A stretch of DNA of 64,000 bases from assembly GCF_000378405.1 (NCBI RefSeq), contig NZ_KB899636.1, positions 1,463,383 to 1,527,382 of the forward strand, written 5' to 3'. Of the stretch, positions 7,243 through 17,882 are shown piece by piece. Position numbers and translations under genes: made by a program. Origin of the DNA: Succinimonas amylolytica DSM 2873 (GTDB lineage Bacteria; Pseudomonadota; Gammaproteobacteria; Enterobacterales; Succinivibrionaceae). The notes beneath the pieces are model-generated. The model was not told the origin of the DNA, searched no databases, and saw only the letters and a list, made by a program, of their open reading frames with translations. How positions within the stretch are numbered: position 1 is the first letter of the stretch; the number at the start of each line of letters is the position of its first letter.

Positions 7243-8703
7243 ATGCTGAATTCATTGAAAAAGCTGACCAATGTCACTTATACCGAAAACGGAGCAATAA
7301 CTCCACGGAGTACCGAATCTGACTGTCTGGATCTTTTTGCCACCATCGGCGCGCTTCGGAATGCTTCCGGGGATCAGATTCAGAAACGCTTTTTCAGGGC
7401 TTATCTCGAAAATCCGGATATTGCCATGAAGACTCTGTTTTATTCCCGCGACATCCGGGGCGGACTTGGTGAACGGCGGGTTTTTCGGGAAATCCTGAAG
7501 TGGCTGGCCGAAAACCGGAAGGCTTCACTGCTGGCAAACCTGGAGCAGATTCCGGAATACGGTCGCTGGGATGATCTTCTGGTGCTGATTGACGGGAATG
7601 CTGGTGCGGAGGCGGGGGCTTTTCTGAAGAAGCAGTTTCAGGCTGATATGAAGGCTCTTGCCGCGCATGAAAAAATTTCCCTCTTGGGAAAATGGCTGCC
7701 TTCCATCAATGCTTCCAGTGAAAATACTGTCAGACTGGCACGGCGGCTGGCCGGGGTTTTCGGGATGCGCAGTGTTGATTACCGGAAGGCTCTGTCCGCT
7801 CTCCGGGCGGAGATAAGCATTATTGAAAACAGTCTTCGTCGGGAGGATTATACCTTCGATTATGGCAAACAGCCTTCAAAGGCCCTGTTTAAATATCGCC
7901 GGGCATTTATGCGGAATGACGGCAAACGCTACGGGGCATTTCTCGCCAGAATTGAAAAAGGGGAGATCGCCATGAATACCGGGTCACTGATGCCTTACGA
8001 TATTATAAGAGCTACCTATAACAGGAGGCTCAGCGATGAGGAGCGTGCGGCTCTTGATGTTACCTGGAATGCGCTGGAGGATTTTACCGGGGGAGAAAAT
8101 GCCATTGTAGTGGCGGATGGATCCGGATCTATGTACGGAGGACGCGGCCTGATTCCGGCTACTGTTGCCCAGTCTCTGGCCATATATTTCGCCGAAAGAA
8201 ACCAGGGGCCGTTCCAGGGATGCTTTATAACCTTTTCGGAGACTCCGCGACTGGTGGAAATCAAGGGGCGGGATATTGTGGACAAGGCCCGGTACTGCGA
8301 ATCCTTCAACGAATGTGCTGACACCAATCTGCAGGCGGTATTTGAACTGCTTGTAAATGCTGCTGTTGCCAAACAGGCTAGTGAGGAGGAGATGCCAGCA
8401 ACGGTTTATATTGTATCGGATATGGAATTCAATGCCATAACCTGTTCCTCATCCCGCAGCAACTTCGAGTATGCCAGAAGCCTGTTTGAGTCCAATGGCT
8501 ACAAAATGCCCCGGGTAGTATTCTGGAACGTGAATTCCCGTTCGGAACAGCAGCCGGCAACCAGGGATGACAACGGTGTTGTTCTTGTTTCTGGGGGATC
8601 TGCCAGACTGTTTTCTCAGGTTGTAAGGGGAAATGTTTCAAATCCCTATTCCTTTATGATGGAAACTCTTTCAAATGAGAGATATGCCTCCATAAAGGCC
8701 TGA
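7243..8703 (+). CDS. DUF2828/TROVE-like Ro-family protein with vWA domain
   Basis: The 486-residue protein has two parts. Residues ~1-270 are helical and carry SRDIRGGLGERRVFRE and EYGRWDDLL, typical of the HEAT-like ring of DUF2828 proteins, which are related to TROVE/Ro60. Residues ~280-460 form a vWA domain with a complete MIDAS: VVADGSGSMYGG (DxSxS), the CADTNLQAVF threonine segment, and IVSDMEFN. Ro60-type rings bind Y RNAs on the outer surface and misfolded RNA ends in the hole; whether this member does so is inferred from the adjacent Y RNA genes. Start: AGGAG 7-8 nt upstream. A strong terminator follows. It is not a classical Rsr, and no rtcB or pnp lies beside it. Confidence 0.85.
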   Translation: MLNSLKKLTNVTYTENGAITPRSTESDCLDLFATIGALRNASGDQIQKRFFRAYLENPDIAMKTLFYSRDIRGGLGERRVFREILKWLAENRKASLLANLEQIPEYGRWDDLLVLIDGNAGAEAGAFLKKQFQADMKALAAHEKISLLGKWLPSINASSENTVRLARRLAGVFGMRSVDYRKALSALRAEISIIENSLRREDYTFDYGKQPSKALFKYRRAFMRNDGKRYGAFLARIEKGEIAMNTGSLMPYDIIRATYNRRLSDEERAALDVTWNALEDFTGGENAIVVADGSGSMYGGRGLIPATVAQSLAIYFAERNQGPFQGCFITFSETPRLVEIKGRDIVDKARYCESFNECADTNLQAVFELLVNAAVAKQASEEEMPATVYIVSDMEFNAITCSSSRSNFEYARSLFESNGYKMPRVVFWNVNSRSEQQPATRDDNGVVLVSGGSARLFSQVVRGNVSNPYSFMMETLSNERYASIKA

Positions 8704-8745
8704 AATATCCATATTCGGAACTGGAAAGGTTCATAAAAGTGGAGA

Positions 8746-8774
8746 AGAGATCGCTTGCCGCGGTCTCTTTTTTT
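8746..8774 (+). terminator. Intrinsic terminator of the DUF2828 gene
   Basis: A 9-bp stem (AGAGATCGC 8746-8754 with GCGGTCTCT 8760-8768, one T:G pair) and loop TTGCC run into TTTTTT. Confidence 0.85.
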
Positions 8775-9346
8775 ATTTGAAGCTCGTTCTCTCAAAAACA
8801 GCTATTCATTAGAAAATTTCAGCCTTTTAAAGAATTCTGAAACGGTGCCGGAATCTGTAAATTCGACAGGAAAAGTTTTCTTTTCAATATTTTTGACAGT
8901 TATTGTGGAAAATTTTGTTTGTATTGGAGATTGTTCTCTATTGTTTTTGAATTATGCAGTTAAACAAATTGAATTTTATAATAATGCCTAAAAAGTATTT
9001 GGTTTGCTTAAAACGATATGTATAACATGTGATTAGCCGGCTGATACAGGTGATGATCGTGCGGTGTTTTTTTGCGTGGCGCATGATTAAATAGCCTGAT
9101 TTCAGCCTGAGAAATACCTGTTTCCTGCAGGTGTTCAAAAACAGGGAATGCGATTGCAGAAGCTGTTTTTACTTGTGTAGCTGCCTATGCCAGATATTTT
9201 CGGGGGCGGCTGACAGGTAGGATTGCTGCATATTTTCAGAATATTCCTGAGAGAATTTCGGTAACCGGAGCAGCAATTAGGGGTGGTTGTGCGCAAAACC
9301 GAAAATGGCAGGATGCACGGAGTGATTTAACAGTGGAAGTATCTTT
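8775..9346. other. AT-rich intergenic DNA without a recognisable gene
   Basis: The base composition is clearly more AT-rich than the neighbours. Short open frames start inside the preceding terminator or lack ribosome binding sites. Together with the broken transposase that follows, this looks like insertion debris. Confidence 0.5.
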
Positions 9347-10061
9347 ATGAACAGGAGAAATACCGGACTTTCCGATCATATGATTGTGTACGGGATCAGA
9401 CCGGATTATGACGCAGCAGCTAAAAGACTTTTGTGTCATAAAATTGAAATTGCGAATATTTTAAAGATGAGTATTCCAGAGTTTAGGGATAGTGATCTGA
9501 CGGTGGGTGTGATTATCAGGGATTACTTTTCCGATGGCTTTTCATTCGATCCATGTGTTCCGGTGGATCAGGAGGTGTCCGATGCTGATTCCAGAATTCA
9601 GTGTGTGAATACAGAGGATAAAACACAAACCGAGGGCGGTGTTTACTTTGATGTTCTCTTTGACATCAGGGATCCTGGATGTGGTGTCGACCAAAAATTA
9701 ATGACCGTCAATATTGAATTTCAGGGAAAACAGAATATTGACTACCCTCTTCTGAATCGGGCTGAATAAGAGCGTTAAAAAGTGTTACAGAATGAGTTTG
9801 GTATACCGATGACTGTGGAAATAAATGAGGAGATGAACAGGATGTGCAATTTGAGCGAGGCCCTTATAGACAAGGGACGGGAAGAAGGAATGGAACCAGG
9901 GGATGAAAAAGGGCATTGAAAAAGGTGAGAGAAGAGCAACACTGAATCATGTCAGAAATCTGATGGAAAAAATGAAGCTGGACGTCTTCCAGGCTTTTGA
10001 TGTCCTGGGAATCCCTGAGTCTGATCGCGGCCATTATCTAAAAGACCTTCAGAACGATTAA
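9347..10061 (+). pseudogene. Decayed PD-(D/E)XK nuclease family transposase (Rpn/PF12784-like)
   Basis: The first 140 codons encode SDHMIVYGIRPDYDAAAKRLL, then a nuclease-like stretch with VYFDVLFDIRDPG and MTVNIEFQGKQN, matching the PD-(D/E)XK transposase family. The frame stops at 9767-9769, just after LLNRAE, where intact members continue. The C-terminal tail is still readable downstream, first as QNEFGIPMTVEINEEMNRMCNLSEALIDKGREEG in one frame, then after a frameshift near 9900 as KKGIEKGERR...DRGHYLKDLQND to the TAA at 10059. The middle of the protein is missing, so this is an inactivated copy with an internal deletion and at least one frameshift. Confidence 0.7.
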
Positions 10062-10189
10062 TATCTGTAAGAGCTTTCAGGCTGATGTTTGTCAGTTTTT
10101 TTGGGGGGCAGGTTCCAGTCTCAGACCAGATTCCCGGGTTATTGATTTTTCAGACGCATGCATGACATTATCCGGCTCCGTTGTTGTGC

Positions 10190-10195
10190 TATAAT
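10190..10195 (+). promoter_or_regulatory. Probable -10 box for rapZ
   Basis: TATAAT located 57 bp before the rapZ start. The best -35 candidate (TTATCC at 10168-10173, 16-bp spacer) is poor. Confidence 0.45.
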
Positions 10196-10246
10196 TTCCT
10201 GTTTCGGAGATATTATCAGAAGACGGGGAAACCAGGAGCAGTTTCG

Positions 10247-11179
10247 ATGAAGCTTTATTTAGTGAGCGGGAGAAGCGGGGCCGGAAAGACCATTGTCCTA
10301 AGAGTGCTCGAGGATTTGGGCTTTTACTGCGTAGATAACCTTCCGGTTAATTTTTTGCCGGAGCTTATCAATATGAGCAGAGAAAAGCACAGTATGCTGG
10401 CGGTCAGTATAGATATCAGAAATCTGCCCTCCAGTCCTGAAGGCTTTATCAGATTTGTTACCAGTATCAAGAAGGATCCCCAGAATGAAATTACCAGCAT
10501 TTTTTTGGATGCAGATGATTCTACACTGGTAAGACGTTATGAGGAAACCCGCAGAATTCATCCTCTCGCCAAAAATAAGCTAGGCCTGGAGGAAGCTATC
10601 AGGGAGGAACGCCGGATGCTGAATCCGGTGGCGGATCTTGCCGATATACGCCTTGATACCTCTCACAGCAATATTCATCAGCTTTCTGAAACCATCACTG
10701 CTTTGGTACTGGGTAAAAAAAGCAAGGATCTTTCAATTATTTTTGAATCCTTTGGTTTTAAATACGGAGTCCCCAAGGATGCTGACTTTGTTTTTGATGC
10801 CCGTTTTCTTCCGAATCCTCACTGGGAGGCGGATTTGCGGCACCTTACCGGTATTGACGAACCAGTGGTGAAGTTTTTTATGAAATATCCTGACATGCAG
10901 CTTTACGTACAGCAGCTGGATGCCTTTCTTAATCAGTGGCTGCCTCTTTTGGAAAGAAGCAACCGCAGCTACCTCACTGTAGCGGTAGGGTGCACCGGGG
11001 GACAGCATCGAAGCGTTTATATTGCCGAAGCTCTGGCCCGCAATTTTAAGGCCCGGGAAAAGAATGTTCAGGTAAAGCACAAGAATATGGACCGGAACCT
11101 GATTAAGATGCCCACATACTTTAATGCCGACGGAACACCGGTGTTTTCCAGGGATAATAACATCAATAGCAATAAATAA
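10247..11179 (+). CDS. rapZ: RNase adapter protein RapZ
   Basis: RapZ is a cytoplasmic adaptor with an N-terminal P-loop domain and a C-terminal RNA-binding domain. In enteric bacteria it targets the sRNA GlmZ to RNase E to control glucosamine-6-phosphate synthesis. Here the P-loop VSGRSGAGKT is at residues ~6-15, with CVDNLPV shortly after. The conserved C-terminal GCTGGQHRSVYIAE motif is intact. Length from ATG 10247 is 310 residues; the upstream in-frame ATG was rejected because AGGAG lies at 10234-10238, 8 nt from ATG 10247, and the usual MKLYLVSGRSG start fits. The canonical rpoN-ptsN neighbours are absent; a DUF554 gene follows after 23 bp. Confidence 0.93.
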   Translation: MKLYLVSGRSGAGKTIVLRVLEDLGFYCVDNLPVNFLPELINMSREKHSMLAVSIDIRNLPSSPEGFIRFVTSIKKDPQNEITSIFLDADDSTLVRRYEETRRIHPLAKNKLGLEEAIREERRMLNPVADLADIRLDTSHSNIHQLSETITALVLGKKSKDLSIIFESFGFKYGVPKDADFVFDARFLPNPHWEADLRHLTGIDEPVVKFFMKYPDMQLYVQQLDAFLNQWLPLLERSNRSYLTVAVGCTGGQHRSVYIAEALARNFKAREKNVQVKHKNMDRNLIKMPTYFNADGTPVFSRDNNINSNK

Positions 11180-11202
11180 TTAGGGTAGTCCGGAAACCGA
11201 AA

Positions 11203-11886
11203 ATGCTGGGAACCATTGTCAATGCGGGCACGATAATTGCCGGAACAGCCGTAGGCGCGACTTTCGGGAGTCGTTTTTCTGAAAAGTATCGCGAGGTTCT
11301 TTTCACGGCGGTGGGCATGATTGCACTGGTGGTGGGGATGAGGACATCCCTGGCAGCTGTGAATCATGGTTCCAGTATCATAATTATCATGATTGCTCTG
11401 GTACTGGGCGGTGTTAGCGGAGCAGCAGCGGATCTTCACGGACGGCTTGCCAGGGCTGCGGCAAGACTGGCAGAGAACGGAAGCCGGTTTGCGGAAGGTT
11501 TAATAACCGCCGTTATTTTTTTCTGTGTAGGAACACTTTCCATTGTCGGTCCCATGGAGAGTGCTGTGCACGGAGACAATACCATGCTTTATGTTAATGC
11601 CTGCATGGACGGTATTACCGCCATGGCTCTGGGGGCTGTGTACGGCTACGGGATTATGGCGGCGGCTCCGGTGCTGTTTTGCTGGCAGGGCATGTTTTAT
11701 CTCGGTGCCTGGATTTTCCGGGAGATTCTTCCCGAATATCTGCTGTCCAGCATTACCGGGACAGGCGGGATGCTTATCATGATGTCGGTGCCGGTTCTGC
11801 TTAATCTGAAGAAGATAAACACCGCCGATTACCTTCCGGCACTTGTCTGGGCTCCGGTTCTGTCCTGGGGCTGCTCATTGTTTTGA
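11203..11886 (+). CDS. DUF554-family inner membrane protein (YqgA/YdfK-like)
   Basis: A 227-residue polytopic membrane protein with about six hydrophobic segments. The N-terminal MLGTIVNAGTIIAGTAVGATFG and the later FCVGTLSIVGPMESAVHGDN segment are characteristic of the DUF554 family (E. coli YqgA, B. subtilis YdfK). The function is unknown; a transport role is only suspected. It follows rapZ closely and its stop overlaps an in-frame upstream extension of the next gene, so rapZ, this gene and the channel gene may be co-transcribed. Confidence 0.85.
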   Translation: MLGTIVNAGTIIAGTAVGATFGSRFSEKYREVLFTAVGMIALVVGMRTSLAAVNHGSSIIIIMIALVLGGVSGAAADLHGRLARAAARLAENGSRFAEGLITAVIFFCVGTLSIVGPMESAVHGDNTMLYVNACMDGITAMALGAVYGYGIMAAAPVLFCWQGMFYLGAWIFREILPEYLLSSITGTGGMLIMMSVPVLLNLKKINTADYLPALVWAPVLSWGCSLF

Positions 11887-11981
11887 TATCTGTCCGTACT
11901 AATGACGGAAATATTATCTTTAGCGTTCTGAATTACGGGACAGACCTTTTTTTGTTACAGTTACATAAGAGGCGGTTTTCT

Positions 11982-14900
11982 ATGTCTTTTGTCTGGAAAC
12001 TTTTACAGAAATTTCCGGTACCTGCTGTCATGGTGCTTGCGCTGACTTTGCTGATGGCTTTTAGTACCGTCTCTCAGGGGGCCGAAGGGGATGTGGATCC
12101 GGCCAATGTCGGAAAAACCATGGAGGCAATCCGGGCAGAAATCAGCAGCCTGGAGGCCAAGGGGGGCGAGCTTACTGAGGCTGACCGGGCGGTGATTGCC
12201 GATTATCAGAAGGTTTTGGAATTTGATGAGAAGATTCTGCGTTTTCAGATGTGGCGTACCGGAATGCAGGGACTTAAGGATCGCACCAAGCTTTTTCTGG
12301 AAGACTCAACCTCTGCCTTTTCCTATCTGCAGCTTCAGGATATTGAAAAAAAGATTCCTTCCATGAATAAGGATGAGCTTATTCTGCTGGAAACCTACCT
12401 GACCACTCTTAAGAACCAGTACAGCAATGCCCGGGATGATTATGCCAAGTATATCGAGAGAGGGAATCAGATGCCGCACCGGGCTCAGGAAACGGCCTCG
12501 GAGATAACCGATCGCACCATCGAAATCAATAACCGTCTGGCTGATAAATCATCCGCAGCTCCCAAGAAGACCGAAATCATGGCGCTGCAGGCTGAACTCA
12601 GCTATCTCGGACACCGGCAGGTAATGAGTCAGTTCATGCTGGCTAATTCGGGCGAGATCAGTGATTATCTCAAAGGACGTCTTCAGGTATATATCCGGCT
12701 TGCGGAAAAGGCGGATAAGCTATTTCAGCTGGCCGAGGACAATCTGGTAAGACTTCGTAACCAGGAAGCTCAGGACCAGGCGCAGGCGCTGGAGGATCAG
12801 CAGAGAACCCTGAAAGGTGAGAACCTTCTTTTTGACTATATTACCAGAAAGAACCGCGAGGATTTGGATAGGCGGAACCAGAGAATTGAAGAGATCAACA
12901 GATTTAAAAAAATTAACAGCGATCTCTCGGCGGTGATTGACCGTATCAGAACCATCGAGTCGGATCTGGCCAGTCAGATTCAGTATTTTAAGAATTCAGA
13001 ATACCTGGTGCAGATTCTGTTTAACAAGAAGAATATTGTTCCGTCTATCGATGTACCCGAAAATCTGTCGGATCTGGTTTCGGAAATCAGACTGGAGCAG
13101 TATAACGTAAATATGGAGCTGGACAGTCTCAATTCCTATGAGACGTATTTTGACTTTCTCCGGAAGAGAAGCGGTTTTACCGGAGAGCTTTCCGATGAAC
13201 AGAAGTACCTGCTGGGCGAACAGATGAAGCTCCGGTCAAATCTCCTCACCGGACAGCTGACACAGCTGTCTCAGGAGCTTACCATGGCTGTTAATATTCA
13301 GTCAAATGCCACTGCCTATGACAAGCTCAGAGCCCATTTGAACTCTCAGATCAGAGAAGCACTGTTCTGGCGTCCTTCGGCCAAGCATATCGGAAGAAAA
13401 TGGCTGGAGAAGTTTCCTGAGTCACTCAATCTGCAGTGGAACAACAACCGGTTCAGTTTTGAAGGACTGTCCTCCAAAAATCTCAGACCGGAAACGGTGA
13501 TTAAATGCGTTCCCCTGCTGTTGCTGGTTTATGTCCTTTTGCGTTCCCGAAAAAACATCAAGAGCAAAATCGATGCCATAAACCGGGTTATCGGTTCTCC
13601 CAAGAAGGATAGCTACTGGAATACCCCAAAATCGCTGTTCTATGTTTTTCTCCTATGCGCTCCGATACCGCTGATGGCGGTGATTCTGGGACTGTTGTCG
13701 CACGATCTCCTTGTTTTTAATCCGGATGAGACCTATCTCACGGATCCTGAGGGCGGAGTCAGGCTTATTATCACCACTCTGGCACTTATTGGCTTTTTGT
13801 CACGGGTGTGGATTGAACTGCGGGCCAAAGGTGGAATTTCCGAGGTGCAGTTTGGTAAAAAGTTCAATACCAAATCCATATTCCGCCGGAGAATGATGTT
13901 TGTGCTTTTTGCGTTAATCATGATTTTGGTGGTATGGAAGGAAAATGAACCGCAGACCTATGCTCATGATGTTATCGGGCAGCTGTTTATAATTGTACTG
14001 CCTCTGCTTCTGGTTATTCCGTTTATTATCGATCTCCGGGAGCGCTTCAGCGGGAATTCCAGTCTGCTGTCCCGGATTGAAAGTCTCTTTATGACCGGGG
14101 TCTGTATCACTATTCCGGTTTTGGCGTTCCGGGGATACTATTACACTGCCGTTGTTATTGCCGGAAAACTGGTCTGGACTTACTACATTCTTCTGATGTA
14201 TGTGATTATCGATGCCACCATTGTGAGAACTCTGCGTCTCAGAGCCAGCCGCATAGCATATAACAGAAAAAAAGAGGCATTTCTGCAGGCCCGGGCCGAG
14301 AAAAACGGAGGGGGCGATTCCGGCCGGATTGCCGATACCGCAGATGTTGCAACTCTTGATGATGATAAAATGCCGATTTCCGAGGTAAATGAAAAGGCAA
14401 AGAGGTCGGTTAATTATGTTCTTTTCCTGCTTTTTATGACGATCCTCTATGTAGTGTGGAAGGATATTTTGCAGGTGGTGAATTATCTCCAGTCCATTAC
14501 CCTCTATAATCTGGATTCCAAGGATGGTTCGGTGGTGACCACGGTAACCATGATGGATCTGGTGTTTGTGGGATACGCCTTGCTGCTAACCACGGTTCTC
14601 GTGAAGAACTTTTCGGCCATCCTGGAACTGGTGCTGTTCAGCTGGAGCAAATATGCCAGCCGGTGGAGCTATACCATCAACATGGTTTTTAACTACATCT
14701 TTATCGCTGTGTGCATAACCTTTGTTTTTCAGAAGATAGGAATTACCTGGGATAAGCTGCAGTGGCTGGTTGCGGCCCTTTCTGTAGGTCTCGGTTTTGG
14801 ACTTCAGGAAATATTTGCAAATTTCGTTTCCGGCCTTATCATTCTTTTTGAGCGTCCTGTCAGAATAGGAGATATTATCACCATTAATGGAACCAGCGGC

Positions 14901-15443
14901 CGGGTGAGCAAGATCCGTATCCGTGCTACCACTATTACGGATTTTGAGAAGCGGGACTATGTAGTTCCGAACCGGGCTTTCATTACCAATCCGCTGACCA
15001 ACTGGTCCCTGTCTGATGAATGCCTGACCCGTATGCAGGTGGAGATTGGAGTGGCTTACGGTTCCGATATCGAAGCTGCTAAAGCGGCACTGCTCCGGAT
15101 AGCCGATGCCAATGTCCATGTGCTGAAATCGCCGAAGAGCTATGTGCTGTTTCAGAGTTTCGGCGAGAGTACGCTGAACCTTATTCTCAGGTACCATATC
15201 AGAACTATTGCCGACTATTTCCCGTCTATAGATTCGCTTAATACAGAAATCTACAATGAATTCAACAGACTGGGCATTGAATTCGCATTCAACCAGATGG
15301 ATGTTTATATTAAAAATACTCAGAATGGCCAGGAAATCAGGCTGAGCGACCCCGAATTGCGGAGTCTGGCGGAATCCCGGGAAACAGCCGGAGGAGAATT
15401 TGCTTCCTCTGGGAGATCCCCGCTGCCGCGCTCCGGAGTTTAG
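11982..15443 (+). CDS. mscK: Large MscS-family mechanosensitive channel (MscK/KefA-type)
   Basis: A 1153-residue inner-membrane channel that would release solutes on hypo-osmotic shock. It begins with a signal peptide (cleavage after TVSQGA), followed by a ~450-residue periplasmic coiled-coil domain rich in Gln/Glu/Arg. About ten membrane spans follow, and then the MscS core: pore helix VAALSVGLGFGLQEIFANFVSGLIIL, the beta domain RPVRIGDIITINGTSGRV, and VVPNRAFITNPLTNWS. This layout matches MscK (about 1120 aa). ATG 11982 was chosen because AAGAGG precedes it by 9 nt and it exposes the signal peptide. MscM-type paralogs share the layout, so the exact symbol is tentative. Confidence 0.85.
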   Translation: MSFVWKLLQKFPVPAVMVLALTLLMAFSTVSQGAEGDVDPANVGKTMEAIRAEISSLEAKGGELTEADRAVIADYQKVLEFDEKILRFQMWRTGMQGLKDRTKLFLEDSTSAFSYLQLQDIEKKIPSMNKDELILLETYLTTLKNQYSNARDDYAKYIERGNQMPHRAQETASEITDRTIEINNRLADKSSAAPKKTEIMALQAELSYLGHRQVMSQFMLANSGEISDYLKGRLQVYIRLAEKADKLFQLAEDNLVRLRNQEAQDQAQALEDQQRTLKGENLLFDYITRKNREDLDRRNQRIEEINRFKKINSDLSAVIDRIRTIESDLASQIQYFKNSEYLVQILFNKKNIVPSIDVPENLSDLVSEIRLEQYNVNMELDSLNSYETYFDFLRKRSGFTGELSDEQKYLLGEQMKLRSNLLTGQLTQLSQELTMAVNIQSNATAYDKLRAHLNSQIREALFWRPSAKHIGRKWLEKFPESLNLQWNNNRFSFEGLSSKNLRPETVIKCVPLLLLVYVLLRSRKNIKSKIDAINRVIGSPKKDSYWNTPKSLFYVFLLCAPIPLMAVILGLLSHDLLVFNPDETYLTDPEGGVRLIITTLALIGFLSRVWIELRAKGGISEVQFGKKFNTKSIFRRRMMFVLFALIMILVVWKENEPQTYAHDVIGQLFIIVLPLLLVIPFIIDLRERFSGNSSLLSRIESLFMTGVCITIPVLAFRGYYYTAVVIAGKLVWTYYILLMYVIIDATIVRTLRLRASRIAYNRKKEAFLQARAEKNGGGDSGRIADTADVATLDDDKMPISEVNEKAKRSVNYVLFLLFMTILYVVWKDILQVVNYLQSITLYNLDSKDGSVVTTVTMMDLVFVGYALLLTTVLVKNFSAILELVLFSWSKYASRWSYTINMVFNYIFIAVCITFVFQKIGITWDKLQWLVAALSVGLGFGLQEIFANFVSGLIILFERPVRIGDIITINGTSGRVSKIRIRATTITDFEKRDYVVPNRAFITNPLTNWSLSDECLTRMQVEIGVAYGSDIEAAKAALLRIADANVHVLKSPKSYVLFQSFGESTLNLILRYHIRTIADYFPSIDSLNTEIYNEFNRLGIEFAFNQMDVYIKNTQNGQEIRLSDPELRSLAESRETAGGEFASSGRSPLPRSGV

Positions 15444-15585
15444 GGAGAAAATCGGCTCTGTAACGGCGATCGGATATTCCGGGAGGCTCCGGACAAAATA
15501 AGGACGGGCGGCACTTTTTTTGAGTTCGGCCCCGGGACGGAGTCTTTTCCGGCGATACTGCAGCCGGAGGGAAGCTCTTAGCTGG

Positions 15586-15615
15586 TTGTATGTTAAATAG
15601 AAGATAAAGTATAAT
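15586..15615 (+). promoter_or_regulatory. serS promoter
   Basis: TTGTAT (15586-15591), an 18-bp spacer and TATAAT (15610-15615), 86 bp before the serS ATG. Confidence 0.7.
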
Positions 15616-15683
15616 TCCAGAGTGATTTTTCAGGATCAGCGGCGGCGTTAATGGATATTTTCAGCGGCCCTGATTTTTTTTAA

Positions 15684-17006
<1,323 letters not shown>

Positions 17007-17063
17007 TTTATTGTGGTACTGCTGATGCCGGTATTTTTCTGAAAGTTGAGAAATGCCGTTTAT

Positions 17064-17094
17064 AAAAGCTCCTGTGGATCCCAGGAGCTTTTTT
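17064..17094 (+). terminator. serS terminator
   Basis: An 11-bp perfect stem (17064-17074 with 17082-17092) with a 7-nt loop merges into six T. Confidence 0.92.
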
Positions 17095-17288
17095 GGTGTG
17101 CTCGGCATGTTCTTATCTACAGGATGAAACTCCCTCTACCCGATTATGCCTGCGGGGTTCTTCCGTTTTTCCTGTTTCCGGGAGTTAATGGCTGAGCCTG
17201 CCTCCGCATGACGGTAAGTGGAAGCTGCTGATGTTCTGTGCTCACCAGGTCAGGTCTGCAAGGCATTGGAAATAGTAAAGTACGGGAC

Positions 17289-17882
17289 TTATTTTATGAA
17301 AATCCAGCCAGTTCCCAGGAAGATGACTGCCGAAAAAAACAGTCCGGCAATAATGCTTATCAGGAGCCCCGCCTTGTCTTCCATGGGCGGGGGCAGTCTT
17401 TTCAGGAGGTGGGCAGTATTCTCGGAACGGCAGGTGATATAGTAATAATTGATGTCGCGGGTCTGCTCGTTATTGGTACGCCCTGATTCCCGGGCAGCCA
17501 GAAGCAGAATGGCGGTAATTCTGAGAGCGGCATTCCGGTGCTTAAATGAGCAGAAGCTTAGGAGCGGGAACCGTCCCGGAAGGTGTTTTCTGATGTCAAT
17601 AATATAGTTACTGCCAAGTTCCCGGGACTTTTCTGTTAGGATTTCCCGGATTTCTGCATCAGAAAGCTCCCGATCTGCGAAGAATTCCAGTGCGCCCCTC
17701 CCGGTTACCCGGGGGCGTATTTGAGGATCCAAAAGAAAGTCCGGCTCCTTCATGTCAGGAAGCCAGGTGATTTCTTCGGAAATGTTATACAGTCTGTAGC
17801 AGCCGGTCGGATCTTCCCCGGAGATGGGATTTTCCGAAGTTTCCGGTTTATCTGCTGCATCTGCGAGATGCTGGTCACTCAT
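17289..17882 (-). CDS. Tail-anchored protein of unknown function
   Basis: A 197-residue protein not assigned to a family. The first ~160 residues are soluble, containing an acidic, proline-rich start, then FADRELSDAEIREILTEKSRELG and a mixed domain with ALRITAILLLAARESGR. A single C-terminal membrane span (LLISIIAGLFFSAVIFLGTGWIF) would anchor it with the bulk in the cytoplasm. The start codon overlaps the end of the KfrA-type gene upstream by 8 bp, so it is the last gene of the four-gene minus-strand operon beginning near 21387. Its role probably relates to the KfrA-type proteins, but nothing in the sequence says how. Confidence 0.65.
   Translation of the reverse strand: MSDQHLADAADKPETSENPISGEDPTGCYRLYNISEEITWLPDMKEPDFLLDPQIRPRVTGRGALEFFADRELSDAEIREILTEKSRELGSNYIIDIRKHLPGRFPLLSFCSFKHRNAALRITAILLLAARESGRTNNEQTRDINYYYITCRSENTAHLLKRLPPPMEDKAGLLISIIAGLFFSAVIFLGTGWIFIK

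Noticed and set aside
8755..8991. 78-codon frame after the DUF2828 gene
   Set aside because: It starts inside the intrinsic terminator hairpin and has no ribosome binding site.
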